This document shows positions 52,056 through 54,560 of a stretch of 54,560 nt of DNA, in pieces. Each line of letters opens with the position of its first letter. Position 1 is the first letter of the stretch. The position numbers and the translations under genes are program-made. The DNA comes from Nostoc sp. NMS7. GTDB lineage: Bacteria; Cyanobacteriota; Cyanobacteriia; Cyanobacteriales; Nostocaceae. The notes under the pieces are model-generated. The model had not been told where the DNA came from, did no database searches, and saw only the letters and a program-made list of their open reading frames with translations. The stretch is taken from the NCBI RefSeq assembly GCF_017115085.1, contig NZ_JABXKJ010000219.1, forward strand, positions 1 through 54,560. Direction: 5' to 3'.

Positions 52056-52634
52056 TCATTGAATGCGTGTTGCTAGAATCACTGAATTTCTTGCTGTGAC
52101 GCGGATTTCTGTGGCAGCAATCCGAGGATCTTTGAGCCAAAATTCCCTTATTGGATCTGTTCTTCCGTGCCATTCTGGAGGCCAGCATTCTTCGGGTGTG
52201 AGATCGTCCAATAAAATTAAGCCTCCAGGCTTGAGGGCAGTTATCAATGTCTGAGGTTCTGTGAGTTTTGCTTTTCCGCCATCGGCAAATAACAAATCAA
52301 AGGGAGCATAGATGAGTAAATCGCGCCAGTCGCCTAGAAGTGCGCGGACATTAGATTTATCTGCAAATAGCTGTTGTACAAGTTTGGCAAGCTGGCGATC
52401 GCTTTCAATAGTAATCAATGTACTATCTGGGTGTAATGCACTCACAATCCAAGCTGCACCAACCCCGCATCCACTACCAATCTCGCCAATTTGACCCTGT
52501 GTAATGTGCCTAGTGAGGATATGCAACAGGCGACCAACTTCCGGGAGTGAGGATTGGGTAAACTCAAGTTGTGCAGCTAAGGATTCGGCCTGTTGCACTA
52601 ATGATGGACTAAATGTGATGGGATCGATTGTCAT
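52056..52634 (-). CDS. Class I SAM-dependent O-methyltransferase-like protein
   Basis: The 192-residue protein has a SAM-binding Rossmann core: IGEIGSGCGVGAAWIVSAL as motif I, TLITIESDRQLAKLV with the acidic residue for the ribose, FDLLFADGGKAKL as motif IV and LKPGGLILLDDLTPEE. This resembles the O-methyltransferase family 3/catechol-type enzymes. The substrate is unknown. Its C-terminal tail (RIAATEIRVTARNSVILATR) is a beta hairpin usual for the fold. It is on the same strand as the flanking NUDIX and HpxZ-like genes, with gaps of about 40 bases, so these three may be co-transcribed. Confidence 0.87.
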   Translation of the reverse strand: MTIDPITFSPSLVQQAESLAAQLEFTQSSLPEVGRLLHILTRHITQGQIGEIGSGCGVGAAWIVSALHPDSTLITIESDRQLAKLVQQLFADKSNVRALLGDWRDLLIYAPFDLLFADGGKAKLTEPQTLITALKPGGLILLDDLTPEECWPPEWHGRTDPIREFWLKDPRIAATEIRVTARNSVILATRIQ

Positions 52635-52680
52635 CGATAAATATCTGGAGCAATTTCGGTAATGCTAGTCATATTGAAAC

Positions 52681-53067
52681 TCACACTGGCAATAATGAAA
52701 CATGGGCTGAAACTACCTTCCATCCTTCGGTAAACCTGTACCAAGTCTGGCTTTGTCGCCCGAAACGTTCTACACCATTAATATTGCGGCGAAATTCTAA
52801 AGTCACTGTTGCTGCATCTTTCCCAAAAGTTACAACCTTGAGATTCAAGATTTCTCGCTCTATTTTCGGGTTTGGTCGATTCTGGCGAAAGTTACGAACC
52901 TCCTCGCCGCCATAGAGGTTTTCTGTGATCCCAAACCGCACTACTTCGGGCGCATCCCAAAACAAGCTATCCATCACTTCCAAATTGTTATTAGAAAGGG
53001 CTTCTTCATACTTGAGGTACAAATCGGTTACTTCAGTTACAACAGCAGGGTCATTTATAGTAGTCAT
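52681..53067 (-). CDS. HpxZ-like (DUF3225, SnoaL-like) protein
   Basis: The protein has about 128 residues from MTTINDPAVV. The NTF2/SnoaL-like fold is seen in VTDLYLKYEEALSNNNLEVM, FWDAPEVVRFGITENLYGGE and FRRNINGVERFGRQSQTWYR with a C-terminal WKVVSAHVSLL. This matches AtzH/HpxZ-type proteins, which accompany amidases in oxalurate or cyanuric acid breakdown. Here no amidase is adjacent, so the role is open. A TTG at 53079 would add four residues; the ATG at 53067 is preferred. Small soluble protein. Confidence 0.85.
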   Translation of the reverse strand: MTTINDPAVVTEVTDLYLKYEEALSNNNLEVMDSLFWDAPEVVRFGITENLYGGEEVRNFRQNRPNPKIEREILNLKVVTFGKDAATVTLEFRRNINGVERFGRQSQTWYRFTEGWKVVSAHVSLLPV

Positions 53068-53135
53068 TATTGTTACCAATTTTTGGTATTATGGCTGATT
53101 ATGCACTCTTTCAAATCGTCAGAGCTATTTTTCTT

Positions 53136-54389
53136 TTAAGATCCTTCAGCATGTAGATTCAGACGAACCAGATTACTGAAGGTGGAGATTTGTTGTTTAA
53201 AGAAAATTGAGCCTGCAACACAAATACTTGCACCAAGGATGACAGTATTGCTACTACAAATTTTACTTGCTAGTGCGCCAGCTATTAAGTTTCCTATAGG
53301 TACTGCGCCTGTAGATGCCATTACGTAAAGACCTGTAATTTGTCCGCGATTTTCATCGCTCACCAACATCTGAAGCAAAGTGCGTCCGGCAATTATCTGC
53401 AAAATAAAGCCGAAACCAGCTGCAAATAATGAGAGTAGCGAAAGCCAGAATACACGGGATAGGGCAAAGACAATCAAGCTTATCCCCATAAAACCTATGC
53501 CCAATGCTAGAACTTTACCCGACTCCAGTACATTGCTATGTTTAGTTAAATAGATACCACCTGCTAAGGTTCCCAAACTGGAAGCTGTCATCAAGAAGCC
53601 GAAGGTGTTAGGGCCACCCTGCAAAATATCTTTGGCAAAAATCGGCCCCAAAGCTAAATAAAATCCCCACACGCAACAGACTAAAGCTGAACCAATCAAC
53701 ACTGATCGAATTGGCAAAAACCCAAAGGCATATTTAAAACTAGTTTTTAATTCTTCTAAAGGTTTGCGTTTGGAAATGACGGCTTTTCTGGATGTCAGCC
53801 GTATTGCTAGCAGGGCAATAATTACAGCGATGTAACTGATGCTATCAATTAGGAAACACAACCCCGATCCCACTGCCGCAATCAACAAGCCTGCGATCGC
53901 AGGACCCAACATACTCGTCACACTCACCAGAGAAGAGTACAAGGCAAAGGCATTACCGAGATTTTCCTTAGCAACTGTTTCGGGAAGAAATGCCTGCCGA
54001 GTCGGAATATCGAAGGCGTTGATAATCCCTTGCAGCACACCAAGAATTGCAATGTACTGGATATTAATCGTACCGCTTAGAGCTAGCCACGTTAGAGCTA
54101 AAGATTGAAGCATCCCTAGAATTTGGGCAACCAGCAGAATTTGATGACGATTCGTGCGATCGGCGACGATTCCACCCAGAGGGATTAACACAAGCGTAGG
54201 AATTTGGCTGGCAAAACCCACTAGACCTAGCAACCAGGCGGAATCGGTGAGGCGATATACAAGCCAACTAGTAGCTACTTGAGTCATTGACGTACCAATC
54301 AGAGAAATTGCCTGACCTATGTAGTACAGGCGAAAATTTCTGGAACCAAAAGCACTGAGCATAACTTGTGATTTTTTTGATGCTTCCAT
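53136..54389 (-). CDS. MFS transporter, EntS-like
   Basis: The 417-residue membrane protein has about 12 hydrophobic segments and matches the MFS_3/EntS exporter group: FRLYYIGQAISLIGTSMTQV at the start, the A-motif-like GGIVADRTNRHQILLVAQIL, NAFDIPTRQAFLPETVAKEN and GRTLLQMLVSDENRGQITGL. Members export enterobactin or other small molecules with proton antiport. No siderophore genes are in the window. It is upstream of the HpxZ-like gene on the same strand. A leading EASKKSQVML segment precedes the first helix. Confidence 0.92.
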   Translation of the reverse strand: MEASKKSQVMLSAFGSRNFRLYYIGQAISLIGTSMTQVATSWLVYRLTDSAWLLGLVGFASQIPTLVLIPLGGIVADRTNRHQILLVAQILGMLQSLALTWLALSGTINIQYIAILGVLQGIINAFDIPTRQAFLPETVAKENLGNAFALYSSLVSVTSMLGPAIAGLLIAAVGSGLCFLIDSISYIAVIIALLAIRLTSRKAVISKRKPLEELKTSFKYAFGFLPIRSVLIGSALVCCVWGFYLALGPIFAKDILQGGPNTFGFLMTASSLGTLAGGIYLTKHSNVLESGKVLALGIGFMGISLIVFALSRVFWLSLLSLFAAGFGFILQIIAGRTLLQMLVSDENRGQITGLYVMASTGAVPIGNLIAGALASKICSSNTVILGASICVAGSIFFKQQISTFSNLVRLNLHAEGS

Positions 54390-54560
54390 ACATCACCCCT
54401 GAGTAGTTTCCAGTCCTTATCCCTCTTTTGTCACTAAATGATCAAACCTAGATTTCCTGAGAAGATTAGCGATCGCAAACTAATAAAAACCTCCAAACAA
54501 AGCTCTATAGAACCCATTTGACATCTTTTACTGTGTTGAAGTAAAGTGACGGCAAAAGTC
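54390..54560. other. Partial intergenic region at the window end
   Basis: AT-rich sequence with one GCGATCGC octamer, upstream of the MFS gene. It probably includes that gene's promoter. No gene is seen. Confidence 0.45.

Overview
The window reads as chromosomal DNA of a filamentous, probably heterocyst-forming cyanobacterium close to Nostoc. The signs are the frequent GCGATCGC octamer (HIP1), heptamer tandem repeats of the AATGCCC type between genes, cyanobacterial families (DUF4327, DUF4079, DUF1997, InrS-like regulator, LabA-like NYN protein), and very large Ser/Thr kinase-ATPase-histidine kinase proteins. No rRNA, tRNA, CRISPR array or prophage was found.

Layout. 1-257: broken 3' end of an amino-acid transporter binding protein. 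615-4214: a zinc-ribbon PP2C phosphatase and a FHA/zinc-ribbon Ser/Thr kinase, a likely signalling pair, then a DUF4327 gene. 5365-14996: a protein-glycosylation island (TPR protein, a 1245-residue methyltransferase-glycosyltransferase fusion, a SPINDLY-type O-GlcNAc transferase, a RAYT transposase with its REP repeats, a second SPINDLY-type transferase that matches ogtA, and major pilin pilA). 15100-15856: decayed Uma2 and Rpn/DUF2887 nuclease fragments. 16403-17686: a 13-repeat ankyrin protein. 17916-19345: an IS605-type TnpB with a small divergent ribbon-helix-helix gene. 19520-26858: small housekeeping and regulatory genes (DUF4079, DUF1997, SDR, a GH104-like muramidase, menH, an InrS-like sensor, lptC, a labA-like gene) and a DUF29 pseudogene. 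27016-30629: metG, an acyltransferase and an alpha/beta hydrolase that together resemble plant phytyl ester synthase. 31342-38179: an EcsC-family protein, pepA, and the lipid starter cluster plsX-fabH-fabD. 38188-48692: a tandem array of giant kinases, with one intact copy, one decaying copy and the ghost of a third. 48704-54389: pseudouridine synthase, hisC, GNAT, NUDIX, methyltransferase, HpxZ-like protein and an MFS exporter.

Functionally, the clearest units are plsX-fabH-fabD (phospholipid and fatty acid initiation), pilA-ogtA (pilus and its likely glycosylation), the labA-like/lptC overlapping pair, and the PP2C/FHA-kinase pair.

The most unusual theme is small palindromic repeats that have entered coding sequence without breaking it. 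A 57-bp repeat adds 19 residues inside the kinase domain of two paralogues. A REP hairpin lies inside the RAYT gene itself and another forms the C-terminus of the upstream glycosyltransferase. A third repeat family adds about nine residues to a GNAT enzyme. MITE-like elements also appear to supply one stop codon and sit between pilA and ogtA.
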